Below, in pieces: positions 20,603-29,702 of a stretch of 64,000 nucleotides of DNA. Location of the stretch: NCBI GenBank assembly GCA_913057515.1, contig CAJXOJ010000005.1:1-64000 (forward strand), read 5' to 3'. The notes beneath the pieces are model-generated. The model did no database searches. It was not told the origin of the DNA and saw only the letters and a program-made list of their open reading frames with translations. Numbering within the stretch: position 1 is the stretch's first letter; each line of letters begins with the position of its first letter. This stretch comes from an uncultured Cycloclasticus sp. GTDB lineage: Bacteria; Pseudomonadota; Gammaproteobacteria; Methylococcales; Cycloclasticaceae. A program made the position numbers and the translations under genes.

Positions 20603-21709
20603 TTATAACGGTTCCTCACCAGATGGGATGTGGGGCATCGTTGATCTAACATCAATATTTTGCCCTCTATGTCTAATGACATGGTCCATCAAGGTAATCG
20701 CCATCATCGCCTCTGCTATAGGCGTTGCTCTTATACCTACACAAGGGTCGTGTCTCCCTTTTGTCACCACTTCAATAGGATTGCCTTTGCTATCAACCGA
20801 GCGGCCAGGGAGACGTAAACTTGAGGTAGGCTTTAAGGCAATACTCGCTGAAATTGTTTGCCCGGTTGAGATCCCTCCAAGAATTCCACCTGCATGATTA
20901 CTAAGAAAACCATCCGGTGTCATTTCATCACGAAATTCAGTTCCTAATGCCTCAACACACTCAAAGCCACCACCAATTTCCACACCTTTAACTGCATTAA
21001 TGCTCATTAAGGCATGTGCCAACTCTGCGTCAAGGCGGTCAAAAATGGGTTCACCTAAGCCTACTGGTACTCCCGTTGCTTGGACATTAACTCGTGCCCC
21101 CACTGAATCACCCGATTTCCTCAAGGCATCCATGTATAACTCTAACTCATTGATTTTATTGGGATCAGGGCTAAAGAAAGGATTCCCATAAACTTGCGCC
21201 ATATCAACCACATCAATTTTGATAGGCCCTAATTGAGCTAAATATCCTTTAATCTCTATCCCTAATTTTTCCTTTAAATACTTTTTTGCAATACCACCAG
21301 CCGCTACTCGCATGGCGGTCTCACGTGCAGATGAACGGCCGCCTCCGCGATAATCACGAAGACCATATTTTTGTTGGTAGCTATAGTCTGCATGACCAGG
21401 TCGAAAAGTATCTTTGATATTTGAATAATCCTTCGAGCGTTGATCCGTATTTTCTATTATCAGGCCAATGGATGTGCCAGTGGTTTTACCTTCAAACACA
21501 CCTGATAAAATTTTAACTTCATCTGCTTCTTTTCGTTGAGTCGTGTGTCTAGATGTGCCTGGTTTTCTTAAATCTAAGTCGCCTTGCAAGTCAGCTTCAC
21601 AAAGCTCTAACCCAGGAGGGCAACCGTCTACAACACAACCGATAGCAGGGCCGTGGCTTTCTCCAAAGCTGGTCACCGTAAATATTTTTCCTAATGAATT
21701 TCCTGACAT
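20603..21709 (-). CDS. aroC: Chorismate synthase
   Basis: [63 protein letters not shown]. Confidence 0.98.
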   Translation of the reverse strand: MSGNSLGKIFTVTSFGESHGPAIGCVVDGCPPGLELCEADLQGDLDLRKPGTSRHTTQRKEADEVKILSGVFEGKTTGTSIGLIIENTDQRSKDYSNIKDTFRPGHADYSYQQKYGLRDYRGGGRSSARETAMRVAAGGIAKKYLKEKLGIEIKGYLAQLGPIKIDVVDMAQVYGNPFFSPDPNKINELELYMDALRKSGDSVGARVNVQATGVPVGLGEPIFDRLDAELAHALMSINAVKGVEIGGGFECVEALGTEFRDEMTPDGFLSNHAGGILGGISTGQTISASIALKPTSSLRLPGRSVDSKGNPIEVVTKGRHDPCVGIRATPIAEAMMAITLMDHVIRHRGQNIDVRSTMPHIPSGEEPL

Positions 21710-21734
21710 ATCCTGTCTACTTGTCGTTAATTAA

Positions 21735-22655
21735 TTACGTTAGTTTAGCTTGAAATTGGCTTCTATATTCCAATAACTGTTCTTTTGTTAGCATGAAAAC
21801 CCCATGCCCTCCATGGTCAAATTCTTGCCATAAAAAAGGTACTGTCGGGTAACACTCTTGAAGCGCCTCATCCGTATTACCAACCTCTACATAAAGATTA
21901 CCGCCATCATTTAAGTGCTCTGGAGCATTGGCCAAAATTTTATGTACCAAGTCGAGCCCCGACACACCTCCATCTAAGCCAAGCCTCGGTTCTTTATAAA
22001 ACTCCTCTGGTAATGCCGATAGCTCGTCATGCCCAACATAAGGCGGGTTACTAACGATTAAGTCATATGTCTTCCCCGCAAGGCCGTCAAATAAATTTGA
22101 TTCAATCGCATCAACTCTTTTATCGAGCCCATGTCGTTGAATATTCTTTTTAGCGACATTAAGTGCAGGTTTTGAAATATCGGCTAAATCAACAGTTATA
22201 TTAGGAAAATACACAGCACAAGCAATACCAATGCAGCCACTGCCAGTACATAAGTCTAAAATATCGCCGACTCTGTCAATATCAACCCAAGGTGTAAACG
22301 CCTCATCGATGAGTTCAGCAAAAGGTGAACGCGGGATCAAAACATCCACATTCACAAAAAAGGCTAGCCCTGCAAACCACGCTTCACCCAGTAAATAAGC
22401 TGCCGGCGTTTTTTCATTAACCCTTCGTTCAAATGTAGCCAGTATTTTTTCCTTAACGTCAGCGTTAACAATTTCCTCAAGCACTCGCTCATCCGTTAAT
22501 GGTAAATTATTCGTCATACTGAGAACAATATAAGCCGCTTCATCTATAGCGTTATCCGTTCCATGGCCAAAATACAGTCCAGCCGTCTCAAATAAATGTT
22601 CACCCTCACTCATTAATTGCTTAATTGTATTTATTTCTTGTAATTTGATTGTCAT
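21735..22655 (-). CDS. prmB: Ribosomal protein L3 N5-glutamine methyltransferase
   Basis: DLCTGSGCIGIACA, IVSNPPYVGHDELSALPEEF. The ORF opens at 22691 but the likely start is MTIKLQEINT at 22655. Confidence 0.93.
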   Translation of the reverse strand: MTIKLQEINTIKQLMSEGEHLFETAGLYFGHGTDNAIDEAAYIVLSMTNNLPLTDERVLEEIVNADVKEKILATFERRVNEKTPAAYLLGEAWFAGLAFFVNVDVLIPRSPFAELIDEAFTPWVDIDRVGDILDLCTGSGCIGIACAVYFPNITVDLADISKPALNVAKKNIQRHGLDKRVDAIESNLFDGLAGKTYDLIVSNPPYVGHDELSALPEEFYKEPRLGLDGGVSGLDLVHKILANAPEHLNDGGNLYVEVGNTDEALQECYPTVPFLWQEFDHGGHGVFMLTKEQLLEYRSQFQAKLT

Positions 22656-22739
22656 GGAGGCATAGAAAGGATTATATTTAACGCAATTCACTACCTAATT
22701 ATTTTAACTCAATTAAGAACTTATAAAACACTTTAAAAG

Positions 22740-23984
22740 ATGTCTATTAGAAATTTAACAGTCGAAGAAGTTAACTCTTTATTCCCTATTAGGAACTTCT
22801 CTGACAGTAGTAAACAACAAATGCTAAAAGTGGCACAAACGGAAACTTTCGATGCCAATAGTGTTCTCTTTTCTGCCGGCAGCAGTAATGGTCACCAAGT
22901 ATACCTTTTAGAAGGTAAAGTTCTACTCACTCTCCCCAACAATAAGGAACGGGTTATAGAAGGTGGGCACATAGAGGCTCGCTTCCCTATTGATAACAAC
23001 ACCCCACACCAAGCAACGGCTCTTGCAATCAGTCCAGTAACTATACTATCCATTAAACACTCAACCATAGACAGTTTAATGAATGGCGTTTCCCTTGGTG
23101 ACAATGGTCAGCTTGGCATCCTTGAAGAAAACGAAGATTCCCTACTTTATAACCAGCTTTATTTTGAAGTTACTCAGGAAATGCAAGCTGATAAGTTAGC
23201 ATTACCTTCCATTCCAGAAACTGCCATAAAAGTGCGAACAGCCGTTTCAGACCCTCATGCAACATCAGCTAAAATAGCAACATTAATTCAACAAGACCCT
23301 GCCATTACTGCCCAGCTTATTAAAGTCGCTAACAGTCCCCTTTTTAGAGGGCGTGAACGAATTGAAGCGCTACCACCCGCTATCACGCGATTGGGAATGA
23401 AAGGCATTAGCAACCTTATCACCTCATTTACCATGAGAATGGTTTTTAATGCTAAAACAAAAGATGTTAAAGAATTAATTTCAACACTTTGGCTACATAG
23501 CCGTGATGTGTCTGGAATATGTGCAGTTATGGCTAAAAAACTTAAAGGTTTTGATGCAGACAAAGCCATGCTAGCCGGTTTAATACACGATATTGGCACG
23601 ATACCTATTCTTACTCATGCTGATAAGCACCCCAACTTAATAAGCAATAAACGTGATGTACAAAACACCCTTAAAAAACTAACACCAGTCATAGGAAAAA
23701 TGGTGCTAGAAAAATGGAACTTCACTGAAGATTTTATTGAGTTAGCCCTTAATGCTGAAGATTGGGAGCGCAAAACAACTCAACCCGCTAATTACACCGA
23801 CCTAGTCATTGTGGCCCAGTTACTCAGTTATAGGAATACGCCTTTACAAGAAGGCCACCCTGACCCTGCAAGCATTCCAGCCTATGAACGTCTTACCAAA
23901 TTACTCAAAGACCCCAGTGATTCAATCGATGTGGTAGAAAATTCACAGGAAGAACTGGCCGACATAAAACAGCTGTTCAACTAA
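22740..23984 (+). CDS. HDOD-domain protein with N-terminal cyclic-nucleotide-binding-like domain
   Basis: N-terminal cNMP-binding-like region (FDANSVLFSAGSSNGHQVYLLEGKVLL); HDOD: LPSIPETAIKVRTAVSDP, QDPAITAQLIKVANSPLF, LAGLIHDIGTIPIL. Confidence 0.85.
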   Translation: MSIRNLTVEEVNSLFPIRNFSDSSKQQMLKVAQTETFDANSVLFSAGSSNGHQVYLLEGKVLLTLPNNKERVIEGGHIEARFPIDNNTPHQATALAISPVTILSIKHSTIDSLMNGVSLGDNGQLGILEENEDSLLYNQLYFEVTQEMQADKLALPSIPETAIKVRTAVSDPHATSAKIATLIQQDPAITAQLIKVANSPLFRGRERIEALPPAITRLGMKGISNLITSFTMRMVFNAKTKDVKELISTLWLHSRDVSGICAVMAKKLKGFDADKAMLAGLIHDIGTIPILTHADKHPNLISNKRDVQNTLKKLTPVIGKMVLEKWNFTEDFIELALNAEDWERKTTQPANYTDLVIVAQLLSYRNTPLQEGHPDPASIPAYERLTKLLKDPSDSIDVVENSQEELADIKQLFN

Positions 23985-24001
23985 GTTACCTCTTAAATTC
24001 T

Positions 24002-25300
24002 TTGGAAATACCCCGCAACTTTACCAGCCCTCTACTAGATACCGGAAAGCCAACATTATCGATTGATAAACTACAAACAGGTCAATCTACCTACGCTAAA
24101 ATTATTGATCAGTTACCAAATAAAACTGACATTATTCTTCGCATAGGCAAGCAAACTCTTCAAGCTAGAACTGAGGTCCCAGTTACTGTTGGAGAAACAG
24201 TTAAAGTAACGGTAGAAAAGACAGCATCAGAGCTAATCCTCAAGATAAAACCACCCGCCCAGCAAACGAGTGTTATTGACTCCAGTTTACGCCAGTTAAT
24301 TCCAAAACAAACAGCCGTTAGCGAATTTCAACAAACTCTTAAGCAAGTTTTCACGAGCATTAACCAGCTGACGTTTACTTCCCAACAACCACAGCCTCAA
24401 GACCTAACATCGCAATCAGCGAAGCTTAAACGCTTAGCTATTAACATTCTCCTTACACTACCCGATCGACAAAAGCTAACATCCAGCGAAGGCTTTAAAA
24501 GTGCCTTACAAAATTCAGGCGTATTTTTAGAACCCAAACTACGACAAGCTTTACTTGCTAATATCTCAACATTGGAGGGGCATAATCACGGTATCAAAAA
24601 ACCTCCCTTGGGCAGTCAAAATCACCTCCTAACAAACAGTCAATCTCCTATTGCCTTTACCCAAGTCGACCTTAAAAGTAACCTCATTAAGCTTATTCAG
24701 CTATTAAAGTCGTGGCCCAAAATACCCGCTACCCTCCCCCAACAGGTCAGTGAAAACTCTCTTCTCATTCCAAACAAATCACCAGTTACTGTTGCACAAG
24801 CCACTAACCCCGCCTTGATATTAGAAAACCAAATAAAGGAGTTAATGAGCAAAACAGAGGGTGCTGTGGCAAAAATCACCTTAAATCAACTCGCTAGTTC
24901 GAATACTGAACAAACTGGCAACCGTCAAACTTGGCAAATTGAAATTCCTTTTTTAAGCAACCAAAGCTCTGAATCTGTTTTTTTACAGATTGAGCGTGAG
25001 GATGCACCTAATGCACAGCACCAAGAGGAGGAACAGAAATGGACAATATCGCTAGAGATGAACCCACCAAAACTTGGCTTAATTAAAAACAAATTAAGTT
25101 TAAACAAACAACACGTTAATGCAGATTTTTGGGCTGAAAACCCAGAAACTAGGGACTTAATTCAACAGCATTTAGATGTGTTCAAAAAACAACTCATTCG
25201 CGCCAACTTACAACCTGAGCATATTCAAGCAAGTAACGGAACGGGGCCTATTATTCAAAAATTACAACCTAGCACCTCTATCTTGAGCGAGAAAGCATAA
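24002..25300 (+). CDS. FliK-like flagellar hook-length control domain protein (TTG start)
   Basis: C-terminal WQIEIPFLS...WTISLEMNPPKLGLIKNKLSLNKQHVNADFWAENPETRDLIQQHLDVFKKQLIRANLQ resembles the FliK C-terminal domain. Confidence 0.7.
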   Translation: MEIPRNFTSPLLDTGKPTLSIDKLQTGQSTYAKIIDQLPNKTDIILRIGKQTLQARTEVPVTVGETVKVTVEKTASELILKIKPPAQQTSVIDSSLRQLIPKQTAVSEFQQTLKQVFTSINQLTFTSQQPQPQDLTSQSAKLKRLAINILLTLPDRQKLTSSEGFKSALQNSGVFLEPKLRQALLANISTLEGHNHGIKKPPLGSQNHLLTNSQSPIAFTQVDLKSNLIKLIQLLKSWPKIPATLPQQVSENSLLIPNKSPVTVAQATNPALILENQIKELMSKTEGAVAKITLNQLASSNTEQTGNRQTWQIEIPFLSNQSSESVFLQIEREDAPNAQHQEEEQKWTISLEMNPPKLGLIKNKLSLNKQHVNADFWAENPETRDLIQQHLDVFKKQLIRANLQPEHIQASNGTGPIIQKLQPSTSILSEKA

Positions 25301-25587
25301 TGACCGATATAGTTAACCCATCTGATATTGCCGTAGCCTTAAAATACGATGGCCAACACGCACCCACCATCACCGCTAAAGGCAGTGGAAACCTTGCACA
25401 AGAAATCATTGATCTTGCCATCGCTAATGATATTCCTTTGGACAACAACCCTGAGCTGGTCAAAATTCTCAGCAGCATTCCCTTGGGGGAAGAAATTCCT
25501 GAAGCCTTATATATTGCTGTTGCAGAAGTGATTGCTTTTGCTTATATACTCTCCGATAAAGTGCCAGAAAACTTTACCAACAAGTGA
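25300..25587 (+). CDS. Stand-alone FlhB C-terminal-domain-like protein
   Basis: NPSDIAVALKYDGQHAPTITAKGSGNLAQEIIDLAIANDIPLDNNPELVKILSSIPLGEEIPEALYIAVAEVIAFAY aligns by eye with FlhB (NPTHFAVALKYEEG...). Start overlaps the upstream stop (TAATG). Confidence 0.88.
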   Translation: MTDIVNPSDIAVALKYDGQHAPTITAKGSGNLAQEIIDLAIANDIPLDNNPELVKILSSIPLGEEIPEALYIAVAEVIAFAYILSDKVPENFTNK

Positions 25588-25589
25588 CA

Positions 25590-25982
25590 CTAAGCTGTAT
25601 GTAAACGAATAAGAAGCCCCGCTTCATCCACGGTTAAATGAAATTTTTCAACAATTTCATCAACACTAGCACCTTTTTTCGCCAGCTCAACCGCACCTTG
25701 AAATTCCTGTAGGTGTTCAAAAGAGTCACTGCCTTCTAACTCTTCTAATCGTTCAATTAGACTACGAATTCGGCGCTCAAGCCCAGCCACTCGTTCATCA
25801 ACGCCTAAGCCACTCACACAAAGCGATGACACGTCATGTTCAATCGTTGCTACCTTTTGCCTCACCTTTGCCACTTCATCCTGTAAAGATTTATTCAGGC
25901 GTTGCAGTTTAAATCGCGCAATAAATAACAGAATAATCGCTGCACATAAAACAGCGATTAATACCAGACTATAGTCGTTCAT
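25590..25982 (-). CDS. DUF2802-family protein linked to flagellar/chemotaxis loci
   Basis: N-terminal TM helix, coiled coil, C-terminal FQGAVELAKKGASVDEIVEKFHLTVDEAGLLIRLH. Confidence 0.8.
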   Translation of the reverse strand: MNDYSLVLIAVLCAAIILLFIARFKLQRLNKSLQDEVAKVRQKVATIEHDVSSLCVSGLGVDERVAGLERRIRSLIERLEELEGSDSFEHLQEFQGAVELAKKGASVDEIVEKFHLTVDEAGLLIRLHTA

Positions 25983-26143
25983 CAGACTCTTTCATCTATG
26001 TGCTTAACAGCTTCACCCGAGTCGTCAACGTTATCTTGTAACTCAGGTTTAACTACCCGTTTATTGGTATTTTGAGGGTCTTTATTGATTGGCTTAACAG
26101 GCTTAATCACGGTACTTGGGGGCACTTTATTTATACTGTCCAT
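25982..26143 (-). CDS. Small 53-aa ORF of unknown function (not in the ORF track)
   Basis: Reads MDSINKVPPSTVIKPVKPINKDPQNTNKRVVKPELQDNVDDSGEAVKHIDERV*. The TGA overlaps the ATG of the DUF2802 gene by one base; lies 18 bp downstream of the motD-like gene. Confidence 0.55.
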   Translation of the reverse strand: MDSINKVPPSTVIKPVKPINKDPQNTNKRVVKPELQDNVDDSGEAVKHIDERV

Positions 26144-26161
26144 AAATGTTACCTAGTTAAA

Positions 26162-27178
26162 TTATTGGTTTAAAAACTGATTAAATCGGCTACTTTTTGC
26201 TTTTTCAAGCTTTTCAATTTTATCTATCATGGGCTCACTTGGAGTATCCGTATTAGCACTTGAAGGCTCAATAGCTTCTTGTAACTCAACGGCTTCCTCC
26301 TCGATAATTAACGATGCCTTATCCGCGTTATCTGCTGTTTTCCTTTTTTCTGTAAATCGTGAAATGGCATTAGATTGAATAACAATAATAACGCGTCTAT
26401 TTCTCTCTCGCCCTTCAGGGGTTTCGTTATCCTCAATAGGGTGATGCTCACCATAGCCAACCGCAGCTAAACGATCGGGGTTAATACCATATTTAGTAAA
26501 CAAGTGGACAACACTAGCCGCACGGGCCGCAGACAACTCCCAGTTTGAAGGATACTCATATGAGTTAATAGGAATATTATCGGTAAACCCCTCCACTTGT
26601 ACCGCATTATTTAATTTACGAATGGGTTTTGCTACTTTCCATAACACACGCAAGGCTTCATTTCCTAAAGTAGCATTTCCACTTCCAAACAACATACTAC
26701 TATTCAACTCTACTTCAACCCAAAGATCATTTTTTTCAACGGATACAAGATCTCTATCAATCAGTGGAGATAGCGCCATTTCCAGCTGGTCACCCAACTG
26801 CTCAAGTACTTTTGCCTCACTTAATTTTTGATCACCCTCTATGTCACTATCAACAATCTCAGCCGTCATCTGTGGCTTAGAGTCAGAAAACAGTTCAGGA
26901 ATAATTTGATCCCCACCGTTCTCTAGTTTCATCAATCTTTCAATAAGCTCTTTATTTTGAAGGATATCTCCAATTTCAAGGGGGATCATAGTTTTGGACT
27001 GTCCTTTAAAGGCCCCGTCTAAGGTATTTGACAGCACGCGGTATTTACCCTCATTAACAGATGAAACTGAATACATCACCACAAAAAAAGCAAACAAAAG
27101 CGTAATAAAATCAGCATAGGAAACAAGCCATCGTTCGTGGCTTTCGTGTTCCTCTAACTTTTTTTTCCGCCGAGCCAT
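26162..27178 (-). CDS. motD: Flagellar motor stator protein MotB/MotD
   Basis: ERWLVSYADFITLLFAFFVVMYSVS plug/TM region; OmpA-like VEGFTDNIPI...NWELSAARAASVVHLF. Confidence 0.93.
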   Translation of the reverse strand: MARRKKKLEEHESHERWLVSYADFITLLFAFFVVMYSVSSVNEGKYRVLSNTLDGAFKGQSKTMIPLEIGDILQNKELIERLMKLENGGDQIIPELFSDSKPQMTAEIVDSDIEGDQKLSEAKVLEQLGDQLEMALSPLIDRDLVSVEKNDLWVEVELNSSMLFGSGNATLGNEALRVLWKVAKPIRKLNNAVQVEGFTDNIPINSYEYPSNWELSAARAASVVHLFTKYGINPDRLAAVGYGEHHPIEDNETPEGRERNRRVIIVIQSNAISRFTEKRKTADNADKASLIIEEEAVELQEAIEPSSANTDTPSEPMIDKIEKLEKAKSSRFNQFLNQ

Positions 27179-27181
27179 GAC

Positions 27182-27919
27182 TTACAAATAACCTTGTAGT
27201 TTTATTTCAACGTTACGTGGATTTTCACCTTCGGCAATCGCAGCAATTCCTTCAATCATCATTTCTCTTGCTTGAGAGTATGCTTGAATCTGTGATTTCA
27301 GTTTAGCAGCCACCGGTATAAACAATAAGTTAGCCAGCCCTACACCATAAATCGTAGCAACAAAGGCCGTGGCAATACCAGACCCTAATTTGCTGGGGTC
27401 TGATAAGTTTTGCATAACATGAATAAGCCCCATAACAGCACCGATAATACCTATGGTAGGTGCATACCCCCCCATCGCGTCATAAACTTTTGCGCTTTGA
27501 AGTTGCTGAGCCTCTAGTGCCTCAAGCTCAAGCATTAGTATATCTCGTATCACTTCTGGTTCAGCGCCATCAACTAATAACTCAAGCCCTTTTTTTGCAA
27601 ATGGTTCTTGTTCTTCCTCAACAAGTGCCTCAAGACCCAACAAGCCTTCGCGTCGAGAAATCTCGCTCCACTCAATAATTTTATCTAGCGATTTCTGTAA
27701 TTTTAAATTTGGCGGAAATAATACCCATCGTAATAATTTAATCGAACCAATATAGACCTTAGCGGGTGATTGTAATAAGGCAGCGCCAATGGTTCCACCA
27801 AACACAATTAAGGCTGCAGGGCCATTAACAAGCGCCTCAAGATGCCCTCCTTCCATGAAGTTGCCACCTAAAATAGCACCAAAGCCAATTATCACGCCTA
27901 ATACGGTCAAAATATCCAA
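27182..27919 (-). CDS. motC: Flagellar motor stator protein MotA/MotC
   Basis: MDILTVLGVIIGFGAILGGNFMEGG; PTIGIIGAVMGLIHVMQNLSDPSKLGSGIATAFVATIYGVGLANL. Confidence 0.95.
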   Translation of the reverse strand: MDILTVLGVIIGFGAILGGNFMEGGHLEALVNGPAALIVFGGTIGAALLQSPAKVYIGSIKLLRWVLFPPNLKLQKSLDKIIEWSEISRREGLLGLEALVEEEQEPFAKKGLELLVDGAEPEVIRDILMLELEALEAQQLQSAKVYDAMGGYAPTIGIIGAVMGLIHVMQNLSDPSKLGSGIATAFVATIYGVGLANLLFIPVAAKLKSQIQAYSQAREMMIEGIAAIAEGENPRNVEIKLQGYL

Positions 27920-28028
27920 CTTAAAAACTCCTTAATTAATAGCACCGTCCAGTGAATATAAAAGAAGAACCTATGCTCCTTGATTCATCATTCACCCTTA
28001 TAACCGAATACAACTTCCACATAAACTA

Positions 28029-28057
28029 AATATTGCTTATCTACTTGAACTTGTCAA
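28029..28057 (-). promoter_or_regulatory. Weak candidate sigma-70-type promoter upstream of motC
   Basis: Reverse strand TTGACA, 17 bp, AATATT (4 of 6 match to TATAAT) between fliA and motC. Confidence 0.25.
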
Positions 28058-28107
28058 ACAAGAAGCAGATTTAAAGTACACACCTTGTTTTACCAAGCAA
28101 ATAGCTA

Positions 28108-28821
28108 CTAGGCCGGTGCATAAGCAAAAAGACGCGATTTTAAACGTAGCATCGCTTGGTTATTAATTTGACAAACACGTGATTCACTAACCCCTAAAAC
28201 ACAACCGATCTCTTTTAAATTAAGTTCATTATCGTAATACATGGACACGACCATTTGTTCTTTTTCAGGTAGCCCGTCAATAGCATCAGTCAATGCTACT
28301 CTAAAATCTTCTTCATTAAGATTTTCCAAAATATTTTCTGATGAAGAAGTTTGCTGACTATCACCTTCTATCTCATCAGTACTAAACAATCGACACGATG
28401 TACTGTCTAGCAATATTTTATGGTATTCCTCAAGCGTTATGTCTAACAGGGCTGCTATTTCAGTATCCCGTGCATCGCGCCCAGTTTCATGCTCAATCTG
28501 TCGCATCACCTTAGTAATTTCACGAGCTTTCCTGTGCACAGACCTAGGTGTCCAATCTGTTCGCCTAACATCGTCTAACATCGCGCCACGAATCCGAATA
28601 CCAGCATAGGTTGAAAAACTAGCGCCATGCTTATCACTAAAGTTACTGGATGCTTCTAATAGACCAACCATACCCGCTTGGATGAGGTCTTCAATCAATA
28701 TGGTATCCGGCAGTGTTGCAGATAAGTGATAAGCAATTCGCTTAACCAATGGTGCATGCGTCGCAACCAGTTCCCCAGCAGTTTTTGCTTGAAGATTGGT
28801 ATACATCGCAATGCCGTTCAC
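28108..28821 (-). CDS. fliA: RNA polymerase sigma factor for flagellar operon (sigma-28)
   Basis: LVKRIAYHLSATLPDTILIEDLIQAGMVGLLEA, YAGIRIRGAMLDDVRRTDW, region 4 at the C-terminus. The ORF opens at 28908; likely start is GTG 28821 (overlapping the flhG stop) or ATG 28806. Confidence 0.93.
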   Translation of the reverse strand: MNGIAMYTNLQAKTAGELVATHAPLVKRIAYHLSATLPDTILIEDLIQAGMVGLLEASSNFSDKHGASFSTYAGIRIRGAMLDDVRRTDWTPRSVHRKAREITKVMRQIEHETGRDARDTEIAALLDITLEEYHKILLDSTSCRLFSTDEIEGDSQQTSSSENILENLNEEDFRVALTDAIDGLPEKEQMVVSMYYDNELNLKEIGCVLGVSESRVCQINNQAMLRLKSRLFAYAPA

Positions 28822-29702
28822 TTTACAGGCTCCTCTAGTTGGCTTGATTGAATAAGCCGCTCTACAAAGAACTCTAAATAACCTGCCGCACCACGTTGAA
28901 CAGGCCAATGATCAATTTTTTTCGCCAGGTTTTTAATGGAGGCTGCCACCTCACTATTAGGCGCTGCTTCAACAACGGCTTGCTGTTTCTGAACAGCTTT
29001 TCGCAAACTTTTATCAAACGGCACCGCACCGGTAAAATATAAGGCAACATCCAAATATTGGTCTGTCACTTTACAAAGCTTCTGATACAACAATTTTCCG
29101 TGTTGAAGTGACTCAACCATGTTGGTAATAATATGGAATCGACTTAAACCATGATCACGATTTAATAATTTAATCAGCGCGTAAGCATCGGTTAATGAGG
29201 TTGGCTCATCACATACAACAATAAGTACTTCTTGGCACGCTCTAGCAAAATTCACCACACCACCATGAATCCCCGCAGCTGTATCGACCAATAATACGTC
29301 GATATCTTGCTGAAATTCGTTAAACGCATTAATAATGCCGGCTTGCTCCATGGTCCCCATTTCAGCCATGTGTTGCACACCCGATGAGGCTGGAATTACT
29401 TTAAGTCCCTGCGGTCCTTCAACGACAATGTCATCCAGTGTTTTTTCGCCACTGAGTACATGCGTTAAATTATATTCTGGGTGCAAACCCAACAAAATAT
29501 CAACATTAGCCAAGCCCATATCTGCGTCAAGAAGAGCAACCTTGCGACCTAATTTACATAATGAAATACCTAGGTTTACCGATAGATTGGTTTTACCCAC
29601 CCCACCTTTACCACTGGCTATCGCAATCACCCGTACGGGCTTTTTATCTGTCATCGTTCTTATTCCTGCTGCCTGATCCAGGCCTTCTTTAAACATTCGC
29701 AT
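28818..29702 (-). CDS. flhG: MinD-like flagellar number regulator FlhG/FleN
   Basis: VIAIASGKGGVGKTNLSVNLGISL, LLDADMGLANVDILLGL, VCDEPTSLTDAYALIK. Confidence 0.94.
   Translation of the reverse strand: MRMFKEGLDQAAGIRTMTDKKPVRVIAIASGKGGVGKTNLSVNLGISLCKLGRKVALLDADMGLANVDILLGLHPEYNLTHVLSGEKTLDDIVVEGPQGLKVIPASSGVQHMAEMGTMEQAGIINAFNEFQQDIDVLLVDTAAGIHGGVVNFARACQEVLIVVCDEPTSLTDAYALIKLLNRDHGLSRFHIITNMVESLQHGKLLYQKLCKVTDQYLDVALYFTGAVPFDKSLRKAVQKQQAVVEAAPNSEVAASIKNLAKKIDHWPVQRGAAGYLEFFVERLIQSSQLEEPVK

Noticed and set aside
27920-28107. Possible sigma-28 promoter or che gene remnant between fliA and motC
   Set aside because: No good TAAA-N15-GCCGATAA match and no recognisable CheY/CheZ/CheA/CheB peptide; only a weak sigma-70-like element was noted.
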